A stretch of DNA of 58,062 bases from an uncultured Collinsella sp. (GCA_934621295.1 CAKTVB010000008.1:1-58062), one strand, 5' to 3'. Numbered from the stretch's first letter, positions 8,382 through 18,073 are shown. Translations and numbers: made by a program. Notes: a model not told the origin generated them from the letters alone.

Positions 8382-8593
8382 ATGCGCTTCCTCCCACTAC
8401 GCTTTCGCCGGAACTCAACGGCTGGATAAACGAGTCTGCACGCCCAAAGGACGGCAGCCGTTGAATCCGGAACACTTCTGTCACACTCGCAGCATACGAC
8501 TCAATACAAGAGACCTTTGGCTCAATTCTGTAAACGAGCTCCATAGTGTTCAAATGTTTACAAGCGAGGTAGCAATATTCTACCGCTCCGCTC

Positions 8594-8630
8594 AAAACAA
8601 AAAGCCCGCATGGAAACATCCATGCGGGCT
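8594..8630 (-). terminator. Terminator of the opp operon
   Basis: AGCCCGCATGG pairs perfectly with CCATGCGGGCT around a short loop, and on the minus strand is followed by TTTTTGTTTTG. It begins 12 nt after the oppF stop. The rest of 8382-8593 shows no gene and presumably carries the surface-protein promoter. Confidence 0.9.
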
Positions 8631-8641
8631 AAAAGGGGCGC

Positions 8642-9661
8642 TTACAGGTCGATGTGCGATTCCTTGATGGGGAACGGCTGACCAAAGTGACAAGCGCAGA
8701 AGTGGCCGGACTCAAGCTCCTTGAACTCAGGCTGCTCACGCGAGCAGATTTCCTGAGCGATCGGGCAGCGTGTATGGAAACGGCAACCCGAAGGCGGATC
8801 CAGCGGCGAGGGAGGATCGCCAGCGAGGATGATGCGCTTACGCGTTTTCTGAATATCCGGATCCGGAACAGGCACTGCAGAGAGCAGCGACTGCGTGTAC
8901 GGATGACACGGCTGCGCATAGAGGCGCTTCCAGTCGGAAAGCTCAACGAGCTTGCCCAGGTACATAACGCCCACGCGATCAGAAATGTGCTGCACGACGG
9001 AAAGGTCGTGAGCGATGAACAAGTAGGCAGTACCGAACTTGTTCTGCAGGTCCTTAAGCAGGTTCAGCACCTGTGCCTGAATGGACACGTCGAGTGCAGA
9101 AACGGGCTCGTCGCAGATGATGAGCTTCGGACGCAGGATGAATGCGCGCGCGATGCCAACACGCTGGCGCTGGCCACCAGAGAACTCGTGCGGGTAGCGG
9201 TTGATGTGCTCGGGGTTGAGGCCAACCACGTCGAGCAGCTCGCGAACGCGCTCGAGACGCTCTTCCTTGGTACCGATACCATGAATGGTCATGGGCTCGG
9301 AAACGATCTCGCCGATGGTCATACGCGGATTCAGGCTCGCATACGGATCCTGGAAGATGAACTGCATGTCGCGACGCATGTCCTTGAGCTCTTTTTTGCT
9401 CATGGCTGCAATGTCGCGGCCCTGGAAGAACACCTTACCTGCCGTAGGCTTGTTGAGACGCATGATGGTGCGGCCCGTCGTGGACTTACCGCAGCCGGAC
9501 TCGCCTACCAGACCAAAGGTCTCGCCAGGCATAATCTCGAACGAAACATCATTGACAGCCGAAACAACGCGCTTGGAAAAGCGGCTGGAAAACACGCCGG
9601 AATTGGCGGGGAATTCCTTGGAGAGGTGCTCGACCTTGAGCAACGGTGTGGTATCTGCCAT
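8642..9661 (-). CDS. oppF: Oligopeptide ABC transporter ATP-binding protein OppF
   Basis: Second ATPase of the peptide importer, 339 residues. Walker A is GESGCGKST, the Q-loop follows FQDPY, the signature is FSGGQRQR, Walker B is LIICDEP and the switch His is in FIAHD. The C-terminal oligopeptide/dipeptide extension with its conserved CRFHTRCP Cys cluster is present. It is the last gene of oppBCDF, 3 nt after oppD. It energises import together with OppD by dimerising at the cytoplasmic face of OppB/OppC. Confidence 0.95.
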   Translation of the reverse strand: MADTTPLLKVEHLSKEFPANSGVFSSRFSKRVVSAVNDVSFEIMPGETFGLVGESGCGKSTTGRTIMRLNKPTAGKVFFQGRDIAAMSKKELKDMRRDMQFIFQDPYASLNPRMTIGEIVSEPMTIHGIGTKEERLERVRELLDVVGLNPEHINRYPHEFSGGQRQRVGIARAFILRPKLIICDEPVSALDVSIQAQVLNLLKDLQNKFGTAYLFIAHDLSVVQHISDRVGVMYLGKLVELSDWKRLYAQPCHPYTQSLLSAVPVPDPDIQKTRKRIILAGDPPSPLDPPSGCRFHTRCPIAQEICSREQPEFKELESGHFCACHFGQPFPIKESHIDL

Positions 9662-9664
9662 GGT

Positions 9665-10786
9665 CTACTCCTCGCCTCCCGTCATCGTATCGTCCATGCC
9701 CGTAGCGATAACATCCTTGCTGGTGCGCGACGTGGCAGGGGCATTCTTCTTCGCGAACTCCGAGTCGGAAGCGTAATGGCACGCCGCATAGTGACCCTTG
9801 GAGAGCTCCACGCGCTCGGGGCGCTTGGTGTGGCACAGCTCGGTAGCATAGGGGCAACGGGGTGCGAATGCACAACCGGTGGGAAGGTTGACGAGCGAAG
9901 GCGGGTTGCCATGAATGGGCGTAAGCGGCTTCTTCTCGTCGATAACCTGCTCGGGAATGGAGCGGATAAGACCCCAGGTATAGGGATGGCGGCTCTCGTA
10001 GAAAATCTGATCAGCAGTGCCGAACTCCACAGGACGACCGGCATACATAACCATGATCTTATCGGCGATATCGGCGACGACGCCCAGGTCATGGGTAATC
10101 ATGACAATAGCGTTGCCGTTCTTCTCCTGCATCTCCTGCATGAGCTCGATGATCTGAGCCTGAATGGTCACGTCGAGAGCCGTGGTGGGCTCGTCGGCAA
10201 TCAGGATGTCGGGGTCGCAGGCAAGTGCCATAGCAATCATAACGCGCTGGCGCATACCGCCCGAGAACTGATGCGGATACTCGTTCACGCGCTTCTCAGG
10301 CTCGGGAATACCCACCAGGTCAAGTAGCTCGGTAGCGCGCTTGAGCGCCTCTTCCTTGCTGTAACCACGATGCAGACGGAGACCCTCGCCCACCTGCTTA
10401 CCGATCTTGTAGACCGGGTTGAGCGACGTCATGGGGTCCTGGAAGATCATAGCGATGTCGTTACCGCGAACGTGCTGCATTTCCTCTTCGCTCATATCGA
10501 GCAGGGACTTGCCGCGATACGTCACGGAACCGCCGTGAATCTTTCCGGGAGGCATCGGGATGAGGCCCATGATGGTCATGGCCGTCACGGACTTACCCGA
10601 ACCGGACTCGCCTACCACGCCGAGGGTCTCGCCGCGGTCGAGCGTGTAGGAAACGCCGTCAACCGCATGGACGATACCGTCCTCGGTATGGAAGTACATC
10701 TTGAGGTTATCGACTTCTAGAAGATGCTGGCCCTCAGGAATGGGCTGCGTCTTGAGGTCGACGTAGTTTTTCGTATCCTTCTTCAT
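9665..10786 (-). CDS. oppD: Oligopeptide ABC transporter ATP-binding protein OppD
   Basis: First ATPase of the importer, about 373 residues. Walker A GESGSGKS, signature FSGGMRQR, Walker B ILIADEP and switch His MITHD are intact, and the C-terminal extension carries CAFAPRCPYA. Two starts are possible: an ATG at 10798 that overlaps the oppC stop by 8 nt, or the ATG at 10786, which has AAGGA 11 nt upstream. I list the second but cannot exclude the first. The gene is translationally close-packed with oppC and oppF. Confidence 0.93.
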   Translation of the reverse strand: MKKDTKNYVDLKTQPIPEGQHLLEVDNLKMYFHTEDGIVHAVDGVSYTLDRGETLGVVGESGSGKSVTAMTIMGLIPMPPGKIHGGSVTYRGKSLLDMSEEEMQHVRGNDIAMIFQDPMTSLNPVYKIGKQVGEGLRLHRGYSKEEALKRATELLDLVGIPEPEKRVNEYPHQFSGGMRQRVMIAMALACDPDILIADEPTTALDVTIQAQIIELMQEMQEKNGNAIVMITHDLGVVADIADKIMVMYAGRPVEFGTADQIFYESRHPYTWGLIRSIPEQVIDEKKPLTPIHGNPPSLVNLPTGCAFAPRCPYATELCHTKRPERVELSKGHYAACHYASDSEFAKKNAPATSRTSKDVIATGMDDTMTGGEE

Positions 10787-10790
10787 GACT

Positions 10791-11753
10791 TTATGCATCC
10801 TTCATCTTGACGTCGAGCGCATCGCGCAGACCGTCGCCCAACAAGGTGAAGGCGAGCACGGTCGAAAGAATGGCGAGACCAGGCATGATCATCATCCAGG
10901 GAGCGGTCTGCAGGTAAGCCTGACCGTCCTGAATCATCGAGCCCCAGGAAGGCGTGGGCGGAACGACGCCCATGCCCAGGAAGGACAGTGAAGACTCGGT
11001 AAGGATGGCGCCACCGATGTTCATCGTGGCGTACACGACGATGGAAGCAACGGAGTTCGGGAAGATGTGACGCGCGATGATACGAACGTCAGATGCACCC
11101 ATGGAGCGAGCCGCGTCCACGTAGTCGTTCTCCTTGACCGTAAGGATCGCGGAACGGAACACACGGGCGATGGAAGGCCAACCCAAGATACCGATAGCCA
11201 CGAACACGTTCGTCAACGAACGGCCAAGGACGGCGATAAGCGAGACGACGAACAGAACATACGGGAAGGCCAAGAAGATATCGGCCAGTCGCATGATGAT
11301 CGTATCCCAGATGCCTCCGTAGAAGCCGGCCAGAGCACCCATGATCAAACCGAGGATCGTTGAGATGGCGGTTGCCATAACGCCAACGGAAAGCGAGATG
11401 CGCGCACCATAGATAACACGGACGAGAATATCGCGACCGAGAGCGTCGGTACCAAAGGGATGCTCGCCCGAGGGCGGAAGCGTCGAGTTCTGTGCCATCG
11501 TGGTGGAGTCGGCAGCCGTCGGCGAGCCGAGCCACTGCTTGGCCCACAGGTCGGCCGAAAGAGCCACGATGATGACGAAGATAATCCAGATCACCGAGAT
11601 AACGGCGAGCTTGTTCTTGCGCAGGCGCTTGAAAGCGTCGCCCCAAAGGGTGCGAGAAGCAGCGGGAGAAGAGGAATCAGACTTCTGGTGAATCTCCTCC
11701 AGCAGCGCCTCGTTTTCCTCCTCGATCGTCTGAGGGGTCTTGTTGTCGTTCAT
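10791..11753 (-). CDS. oppC: Oligopeptide ABC transporter permease OppC
   Basis: Inner-membrane permease of 320 residues with an N-terminal cytoplasmic acidic stretch, one membrane helix (about residues 53-73), an extracytoplasmic loop containing the family motif HPFGTDALGRD, and five further helices. The coupling EAA loop is DAARSMGAS...ARHIFPN. The ATG at 11753 is chosen for its GGGGAGG site 6 nt upstream, rather than a longer upstream extension of the frame. It follows oppB by 13 nt. Confidence 0.95.
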   Translation of the reverse strand: MNDNKTPQTIEEENEALLEEIHQKSDSSSPAASRTLWGDAFKRLRKNKLAVISVIWIIFVIIVALSADLWAKQWLGSPTAADSTTMAQNSTLPPSGEHPFGTDALGRDILVRVIYGARISLSVGVMATAISTILGLIMGALAGFYGGIWDTIIMRLADIFLAFPYVLFVVSLIAVLGRSLTNVFVAIGILGWPSIARVFRSAILTVKENDYVDAARSMGASDVRIIARHIFPNSVASIVVYATMNIGGAILTESSLSFLGMGVVPPTPSWGSMIQDGQAYLQTAPWMMIMPGLAILSTVLAFTLLGDGLRDALDVKMKDA

Positions 11754-11766
11754 GAAGTACCTCCCC

Positions 11767-12783
11767 TTAGGCGTTCTTGTTGGACGAATCGAAGCGAATG
11801 CGCGGGTCGAGGAAGGCATAGCTTACGTCGACCAGCAGGTTGATGACCATAACCACGAGCACGACTAGGGTGACGCCGCCCATAACGATGGGCCAGTCAC
11901 GGCTGCTGATGGCACGGAACATCTCGTAACCGATACCGGGCCAGTTGAAGACCGTCTCGGTGAGGATGGCACCGGAGAGCATGGCACCGAAGTCGACACC
12001 AATATACGTAACAACCGGGATAAGGGCGTTCTTGAGTGCGTGCCTCCAGATGATGGCGCGATTGGAAAGACCCTTTGCCTTAGCGGTGCGGATGTAGTCC
12101 TGGTTCATAACGTCCAGGAGCTGCGAGCGCATGATGCGCGCGCAGTATGCGGTGGAAACAGAAGCGAGCGTCACCGCAGGAAGGATGTAGTGCACCCAAT
12201 CCTGATACTGGGATGCCGTACCGCCTGCACCGGAAATAGGCAGAACGTGCAGCTGCACGCCAAAGAACAGCTGGAGCAGCATACCCAGCCAGAAGGCGGG
12301 CACAGCGACGAGCACCGAAGTCACCAACGTGACCAAGATATCCCAGAAGGAATACCTCTTGACCGCCGAGATGATACCGGCACCGATGCCCATAATCGCC
12401 TCGAGGACGATAGCGCAAACGGCAAGCTTTGCCGTATACGGATATTTAGCGGCAAAGATGTCCGTCACCGGTAGCTTGCGCTGATACGAGCTGCCGAGGT
12501 CACCCTGAAGCAGGCTGCTCATGTAGAACACGTAGCGGTTCCACAACGTCTCGGGAACGGGGTCACCGTTCTCGTCCAGAATTGCGCTGCCCTCATCGTC
12601 AACCTGAACAAGGTGATACTTGACGCGAAGCTGCAGCTCAACCTCGGGGGTGAGCGCCTTTTCGCCACCAATCAACTTGATCGGGTCTCCCGGAACGATG
12701 TTCTGAAGCGCAAACAGGATAAGCGTTACGCCCAGAAAAACCGGGATGAATTGGAGCACACGCTTGAGGATGTACTTTCCCAT
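11767..12783 (-). CDS. oppB: Oligopeptide ABC transporter permease OppB
   Basis: A 338-residue permease beginning MGKYILKRVLQFIPVFLGV, the typical OppB/DppB first helix. It has the large N-proximal periplasmic-side loop, the motif LGSSYQRKLPV, and the EAA loop RTAKAKGLSNRAIIWRHALKN. The start at 12783 has GGGGAG upstream. A stem-loop at 12816-12849 separates it from the binding-protein gene, which would allow the binding protein to be made in excess. Confidence 0.95.
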   Translation of the reverse strand: MGKYILKRVLQFIPVFLGVTLILFALQNIVPGDPIKLIGGEKALTPEVELQLRVKYHLVQVDDEGSAILDENGDPVPETLWNRYVFYMSSLLQGDLGSSYQRKLPVTDIFAAKYPYTAKLAVCAIVLEAIMGIGAGIISAVKRYSFWDILVTLVTSVLVAVPAFWLGMLLQLFFGVQLHVLPISGAGGTASQYQDWVHYILPAVTLASVSTAYCARIMRSQLLDVMNQDYIRTAKAKGLSNRAIIWRHALKNALIPVVTYIGVDFGAMLSGAILTETVFNWPGIGYEMFRAISSRDWPIVMGGVTLVVLVVMVINLLVDVSYAFLDPRIRFDSSNKNA

Positions 12784-12815
12784 ACAAAAAACTCCCCTAC
12801 CGTGGATACACCTAA

Positions 12816-12849
12816 ACGGGATGTCAACCGATGAAGATTGACACCCCGT
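12816..12849 (-). other. Stem-loop between oppA and oppB
   Basis: On the minus-strand transcript a 12-bp stem (ACGGGGTGTCAA with TTGACATCCCGT, one G-U pair) closes a 10-nt loop and is followed by only a short T-run (TTTAGG). It looks like a leaky terminator or 3'-end stabiliser, common after binding-protein genes. Confidence 0.65.
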
Positions 12850-12931
12850 CAAACAAACACTCAGTATATCGTTTTGCCGCTATCTGCGCCATAGGTGTAA
12901 TAGCTGCAGATTTAGGCATATTTGCGCTCTT

Positions 12932-14635
12932 TTACGCGTCGAGCTCCATGCGGTTCAGATAAGCATGCTTCTGCGGGTCCAGATAGAAGGACTTGACGCG
13001 ATCGGAACCGGCGGTCACGTGCGAATAGAACATCAGCGGAATGACCGGGCTGTCGGCCGCGATAATCTTATCGGCGGCATGCATCTTCTCGACACGCTCC
13101 TTGTCATCGACCGTAGCACGGGCCTCGGTGATGCACTTGTCGACCTCAGCGTTGCTGTAACCGGAGCGGTTGTCGCCACCGAGAGAATCGGAGTGGAACA
13201 GCGGATACAGGAAGTTGTCCATGATGGGATAGTCGGCGATCCAGCCCAGACGGCCAAACTGATAGTCGAGCTGCTGATACTGGTCGAGCAGAGCGCTCCA
13301 CTCGGGGGTATCGGACACGACCTCGAGACCGACCTTCTCCAGGTCGCCGATCACGGACTCCATGATCTCCTTGTGGCCACCGTCCTGGTTGTAGGAAAGG
13401 GTGAGCTTCAGGCCGCGGGAGCCGTCGGAACCAGCAGGGTAACCGGCCTTATCCAGGCACTCCTTGGCAGCGTCAACGTCGTACTTGCAGTACTCCCATG
13501 CGCCCTCCTGGTAGCCATCGATACCCGGCGGGATGATGCCGTCGGCAGGGGTGCGGGTACCCTTGAAGAGAGTCTTGCAGATGGCCTCACGGTTGATGGC
13601 CATGGAAACGGCGCGGCGCACGTCGGCATTGTCGAAGGGCTCGGCAGTGTTGTTGCAGACCAGATAGTAGACGGAAGGCTCGCCACCGAGCAGCATGCGC
13701 TGGCCGTCGGACATGGTGTAGCCGTCCTTGGACTCGCCGCGGTCCTTGATGGCGGCGTCGATCTGTGGCACGGGCACGTCACAGATGTCGAGGTTACCGG
13801 CCTGGAACTCTTTCCAAGCGGTCTCGACGTCCTTCTGAACGGTGAAGTGAACGCCGTCTACCTTGGCCTTGTTCTCGCCATAGTAGTCGTCGAACTTCTT
13901 GAGGTTGATCTCCTGACCATCCTCCCACTTGCCGTCCATCTGGAACGGGCCGTTGCCGATGGGAGCCAGGTAGAAGTTCTTGGCGTCATCCTCGGCGGCA
14001 GCAGGCACGGGAGCCAGTGCGGGGTGCGAGGCCACATAGGGGAAGTCGGCGTAGGCGGCAGACAGCTTGACCACGAAAGTCAGGTCATCCGGGCAGGAAA
14101 GGCCAGCGAACTCATCGGTGTCACCGGCAGCAAGCTCGTCATAGCCCTGAACCATGGAAAGGTGATAGGAAACCTCAGACGGGCTGTACTCCATCGCAAC
14201 GGCGCTCTTGGGGTACACGACACGGGTCCATGCGCGCTTGAAGGCCTCGGCATCCACAGCGTCACCGTTGTGGAACTTAGCGCCCTTGCGCAGATGGAAG
14301 GTGAACTCGGTAGCGTCGTCGCTGGCATCCCAGGACTCAGCAGCAAGACCGACGATCTCGTTCTTGTCGTAATCGAAGTTGGTCAGCGCGTCGAACAGCT
14401 GGAAGGAAACCTGCGTGCCCTGGTCCTCCTGGACGTTATAGGGGTCGATGCAGACCGGGTTGTTGATGTAGTAGTTGACGGTACTGCCCGAGGTTGCGCC
14501 GGAAGCGGAACCGGCAGCGCTGGAGCCGCCCTTCTTGCCGCAAGCAGCCAGAAATGCGAGAGAGCTCGCGGCGAGGGAGCCGCCCACGAAAGCGCGACGA
14601 CCCATAACGGGCTCATGGAATTTGAAATCAGCCAT
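12932..14635 (-). CDS. oppA: Oligopeptide-binding lipoprotein OppA (copy 1)
   Basis: Solute-binding protein of family 5, 567 residues. The N-terminus combines a twin-arginine-like motif (MGRRAF) with a lipobox ending LAAC at about residue 36, predicting Tat export and lipidation. The family 5 fold is visible through FHLRKGAKFHNGDAV, the Asp-rich ligand-cleft region and the C-terminal IIAADSPVIPLMF. The start at 14635 has AAGGAGGA 4 nt before it. It precedes oppBCDF and is closely similar to the copy at 16300-17961, indicating duplication. The ligand range of these proteins is usually broad. Confidence 0.93.
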   Translation of the reverse strand: MADFKFHEPVMGRRAFVGGSLAASSLAFLAACGKKGGSSAAGSASGATSGSTVNYYINNPVCIDPYNVQEDQGTQVSFQLFDALTNFDYDKNEIVGLAAESWDASDDATEFTFHLRKGAKFHNGDAVDAEAFKRAWTRVVYPKSAVAMEYSPSEVSYHLSMVQGYDELAAGDTDEFAGLSCPDDLTFVVKLSAAYADFPYVASHPALAPVPAAAEDDAKNFYLAPIGNGPFQMDGKWEDGQEINLKKFDDYYGENKAKVDGVHFTVQKDVETAWKEFQAGNLDICDVPVPQIDAAIKDRGESKDGYTMSDGQRMLLGGEPSVYYLVCNNTAEPFDNADVRRAVSMAINREAICKTLFKGTRTPADGIIPPGIDGYQEGAWEYCKYDVDAAKECLDKAGYPAGSDGSRGLKLTLSYNQDGGHKEIMESVIGDLEKVGLEVVSDTPEWSALLDQYQQLDYQFGRLGWIADYPIMDNFLYPLFHSDSLGGDNRSGYSNAEVDKCITEARATVDDKERVEKMHAADKIIAADSPVIPLMFYSHVTAGSDRVKSFYLDPQKHAYLNRMELDA

Positions 14636-14863
14636 GCCATCCTCCTTAAATGCAAAAACATGGGTGATGCATTGCGCGAGAACTGCAATGCATCCCATTC
14701 GAGCTATACGCCCGTTGGCTGTGTGGGCGTATACACGATTGGATGTACTGTACTCTATTTTGGAAAAGTGTCGTTTGCTGTTTTTTGATTAAACAGGAGG
14801 TATTTCTTTAGCGTGCAAGAGTTATTGCACCTTTGTCGCCAAATAACCGCAGGTTAAAGATGC

Positions 14864-14904
14864 CAAAAAACGCGGCTGCGCCGCACATGCAGGCACAACC
14901 GCGT
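14864..14904 (-). terminator. Terminator of the M24 peptidase gene
   Basis: In minus-strand RNA AACGCGGTTGTGCC pairs with GGCGCAGCCGCGTT (14 bp with two G-U pairs) and is followed by TTTTGG. The wobble pairs form only on this strand. The remaining 14636-14966 interval shows no gene and must contain the oppA promoter. Confidence 0.85.
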
Positions 14905-14966
14905 TTCTCAATCGTTTCCGAAAGCCTTTTTTCCGTTAACGTAAGTGAAACAATAAGTGGCAGGTT

Positions 14967-16202
14967 CTAGCCGATAAACGTAATCTTATCGCGCCCCTCA
15001 TGCAGGTAGTGAACGCCCTTGTTATCGAGCATGACCGTTTCTTCGGTATAGATATAGCACTTGTCGCGACCCTGCGCCGGCGCCTTGACGTTGAGCTCAA
15101 GCGCCCAGCAGGTGTTCTCATCCACGCGCACATCGCCCGCCACCGGAATAGAACCCTGATTCGACCACAGGCCGATCGTGGGTCCAGGGCCGTGGCCGTA
15201 CATATTACAGGGATGCGAGTACAGCATGGCGTCGATGCCCTCCTCGCGTGCGGCGGCAAGCGACACCTCGAAAACCTCGTTACCCGTACGACCGGGCACC
15301 ATGTTCTCGCAAACGATGTCCTGGAAGCGATTATTCACGGCAAGCGCATCCACAAGCTCAGCGGGAATCTCGGTCTCGCCAGGACGCGCCACATAGGCCA
15401 AGCGCTGGCTGTCGGTCATCATGTTCATGTAGCGGATGCCAAAATCGCAATGCAGCAGGTCTCCCGGCTCGATCACGCCGGTGATGCGCGATTCGTCAAC
15501 ACCCGCGCGCTCGATATCCATCGTGGGCTCGAACCAATACTCCAAGCCCAAATCAACGGTGCGCTGACGCATGAAAAACTCGAGGTCCTGCGTGGTCGTG
15601 ACACCGGGCTTCACGACCTCGGACGTATACATCTCTTCAAGAATCGAGTACGAGACGTTTGCCACCTCGGGCATAAGCTCCATCTCGGTAGGAGTGCGCA
15701 GCTCCATCACCTTGATGGGAAAAACGTCGTCGGCATACATCCGGCTCGTCCATGTTTCATCGAGGCCCTCGAGGAGCAACGCCTCGCAGCCCGCGGAAAG
15801 GCCATCGGCCACGGCAAAGTTCTTCGAACGGTCAACGGCAATCGTCTGAGGCTGATATTCCTCGAAGAGACGCTGAAGCGCAGCCATCTGCGGCTCTTCG
15901 CGCCAATCGATCCAATAGCGCTCATAGAAACGCTCCAGGTCCTCGTCGGGCATCGCCACATGGAAGCGGCGCACGCCCTCCTCCGTCTTCACGAACGCGA
16001 GGATCGTCAGACGGCGCGCCGTGGGATACATGGGCGGGAACAGCGCGCGGAACGTGGGGTCCTCGTTGTACTCGCGGGAGACATGAAGCCAGATATCGGC
16101 ACCACTTTGCTTCATGGCTTGCGGAACGATTCGCTCCAGGCGCTCCTTGAGGCAGCGCTCCTGAATCTCGTAGCGCTCGCGCACACTCCTGACTTTGATC
16201 AC
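14967..16202 (-). CDS. M24 family metallopeptidase (Xaa-Pro aminopeptidase-like)
   Basis: A cytoplasmic peptidase of 411 residues with an N-terminal creatinase-like domain (about 1-190) and a C-terminal pita-bread domain. All five metal ligands expected for M24 are seen: two Asp 11 residues apart (HCDFG...MMTD), the His of YGHGPG, Glu of LELNV and Glu of TEETV. It most likely removes N-terminal residues before proline or cleaves Xaa-Pro dipeptides. The GTG at 16202 is chosen for its AAGGG site 8 nt upstream. It sits between the two oppA copies, so imported proline-containing peptides are plausible substrates. The exact specificity cannot be read from sequence. Confidence 0.88.
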   Translation of the reverse strand: MIKVRSVRERYEIQERCLKERLERIVPQAMKQSGADIWLHVSREYNEDPTFRALFPPMYPTARRLTILAFVKTEEGVRRFHVAMPDEDLERFYERYWIDWREEPQMAALQRLFEEYQPQTIAVDRSKNFAVADGLSAGCEALLLEGLDETWTSRMYADDVFPIKVMELRTPTEMELMPEVANVSYSILEEMYTSEVVKPGVTTTQDLEFFMRQRTVDLGLEYWFEPTMDIERAGVDESRITGVIEPGDLLHCDFGIRYMNMMTDSQRLAYVARPGETEIPAELVDALAVNNRFQDIVCENMVPGRTGNEVFEVSLAAAREEGIDAMLYSHPCNMYGHGPGPTIGLWSNQGSIPVAGDVRVDENTCWALELNVKAPAQGRDKCYIYTEETVMLDNKGVHYLHEGRDKITFIG

Positions 16203-16222
16203 GTGAATATCCCTTCTCGTCG

Positions 16223-16264
16223 CAAAAAGGGATGCGCGCCGGTACATACACGGCAGCGCATCCC
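16223..16264 (-). terminator. Terminator after oppA copy 2
   Basis: On the minus strand GGGATGCGC plus inner GCCG pairs with CGGC plus GCGCATCCC and is followed by TTTTTGC. It lies between the second binding protein and the peptidase, within the 97-nt gap. Confidence 0.82.
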
Positions 16265-16299
16265 CTCTTCAGCTATCTATATGTGCGTCAGACTCGAAA

Positions 16300-17961
16300 C
16301 TAGGCGAGCTCAGCCGTGCCGAGCTCGGCGTGCTTGGACGGGTCGACATACAGGTGCTTCACACGATCGGAGCCGGCGATCTGGTGCGTGTAGAACATCA
16401 GCGGGATGATGGGCATAGCATCGCCGACCTTACGGTTGATGGCCTGCAGCGCCTTGATGCGCTCGGCGTCGTCAACGGTGGCGCGAGCGGCAACGAGGGC
16501 GGCATCGACCTCGGGATCGGCATAGCCGGTCTTGTTGTCGGCGCTCTGGGAGTTGAACATCGGGTACAGGAAGTTGTCCAGGATAGGATAGTCGGCGTTC
16601 CAGCCCATACGGCCAAACTCATAGTCCATGGAATCCAAGGAGCTGATGAAGGCAGCCCACTCGGGAGTGTCGGACTCGACATCGATGCCAACGGCGTTGA
16701 GGTCACCGATCACGGACTCCATAATCTCCTTGTGGCCACCGTCCTGGTTGTAGGAAAGGGTGAGCTTCAGACCGCGGGAGCCGTCATCGCCTGCAGGATA
16801 GAGCTTGTCGAGAATCTCGATAGCAGCATCCTTGTCGTAGTGGCAGTCTGCCCAAGAGTTCTTCTCGTAACCGGCGATTGCGGGCGGCACGATACCGTCA
16901 GCAGGGGTACGAGTGCCCTTGAAGAGGGTCTCGCAGATGGCCTCACGGTTGATGGCCAGGGAGAGAGCACGACGGAAATCGGGGTTGTTGTACGGTTCAA
17001 TCGTGTTGTTAACGATGAGGTAGTACGTGGAAAGCTCCTCGCCCAACAGCATGTGCTGACCCTCGGACATGGTGTAGCCGTCCTCGGACTTGCCGCGATC
17101 GGCCACGGCGGAGTCGACCTGAGCCACCGGGACGTCGCAGACATCGAGGTTGCCGCCCTGGAACTCCTTGTATGCCGTCTCCATATCCTTCTGGATAGCA
17201 AAGTGAACAGCGGAGAGCTTGGCCTTCTCGCCATAGTAGTCATCGAAGCGGGTAAGGTTGATCTCCTGACCGTCCTCCCACTGACCGTCCATCTTGAACG
17301 GGCCGTTGCCGATAGGAGCCAGGAAGAAGCTCTTGAAATCGTCCTTGGCGGCCTCGGGAACGGGAGCCAGCGCGGGATGCGAGCACACATAGGGGAAGTC
17401 TGCGAAAGCAGAGGTGAGCTCGACCACGAGGGTATCGTCGTCCGGGCAGGTCACGCCGGAGAGCTCGGTTGCGGAGCCATCGAGCATCTCGTCGTAGCCC
17501 TTAACGAAGGACAGGTGATAGGAGATGACCGAGGGGGAACCGGGATTGGTCTCGGGATTGCAGATACGCTCCCAGCCATACTTGAAGCTCTTGGAGGTAA
17601 CCGTCTCGCCGTTGTGGAACTTGGTGCCGCTCTTGAGGTGGAAGGTGTACTGGGTGGCGTCGTCGTTGGCCTCCCAGGAATCGGCGACCAGGCCCTTGAG
17701 CTCCTTGGCCTCGAAGTCATAGGTGGTCAGCGAATCGAACAGCTGGAACTCAACCTGCGTGCCCTCGGACTCCTGCGTGTTGTAGGGGTCGATGCAAACA
17801 GGGTTGTTGATGTAGAAATTGATGGTGGCACCACCAGCAGCACCGGAACCGGCATCAGAACCGCCCTTCTTGCCACAAGCGGCAAGAGCAGCGAGAGCGC
17901 CGGTTGCAAGCGTACCGCCGACAAATGCGCGACGGCCCATCATCATGTGATTGGTAGTCAT
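16300..17961 (-). CDS. Oligopeptide-binding lipoprotein (OppA copy 2)
   Basis: Solute-binding protein of family 5, 553 residues, strongly similar along its length to the copy at 12932-14635 (shared blocks include NYYINNPVCIDPYN-like and LKLTLSYNQDGGHKEIMES). The N-terminus again has MGRRAF followed by a lipobox ending LAAC. The start at 17961 is the first ATG with an upstream AAAGGA and gives the same signal layout as its paralogue. It has its own promoter region and its own terminator, so it may supply an alternative ligand specificity to the same OppBCDF core. An inverted motif resembling that of the hydroxyproline operon leader sits at its promoter (18086-18106). Confidence 0.92.
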   Translation of the reverse strand: MTTNHMMMGRRAFVGGTLATGALAALAACGKKGGSDAGSGAAGGATINFYINNPVCIDPYNTQESEGTQVEFQLFDSLTTYDFEAKELKGLVADSWEANDDATQYTFHLKSGTKFHNGETVTSKSFKYGWERICNPETNPGSPSVISYHLSFVKGYDEMLDGSATELSGVTCPDDDTLVVELTSAFADFPYVCSHPALAPVPEAAKDDFKSFFLAPIGNGPFKMDGQWEDGQEINLTRFDDYYGEKAKLSAVHFAIQKDMETAYKEFQGGNLDVCDVPVAQVDSAVADRGKSEDGYTMSEGQHMLLGEELSTYYLIVNNTIEPYNNPDFRRALSLAINREAICETLFKGTRTPADGIVPPAIAGYEKNSWADCHYDKDAAIEILDKLYPAGDDGSRGLKLTLSYNQDGGHKEIMESVIGDLNAVGIDVESDTPEWAAFISSLDSMDYEFGRMGWNADYPILDNFLYPMFNSQSADNKTGYADPEVDAALVAARATVDDAERIKALQAINRKVGDAMPIIPLMFYTHQIAGSDRVKHLYVDPSKHAELGTAELA

Positions 17962-18073
17962 AAGACTGCCATCCTTTCGAACTAGGCCCCGAAGAGCCAA
18001 AAACCAAATCGCCCCAAAGGGGCACACACGCATCGCGGGCGCGGTCTGCCATCCTGTGCTCGCAATGAGTCAG

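Noticed and set aside
12965..14788. 607-codon plus-strand open frame over oppA copy 1
   Set aside because: Antisense shadow of a clear binding-protein gene; the same effect is seen over the paralogue at 16330-17985.
14799..14858. Possible 14-codon leader peptide (GTG at about 14813) after an AGGAGG on the plus strand
   Set aside because: The spacing from the ribosome-binding site is about 12 nt, no gene follows on that strand, and the stretch runs into a minus-strand terminator.
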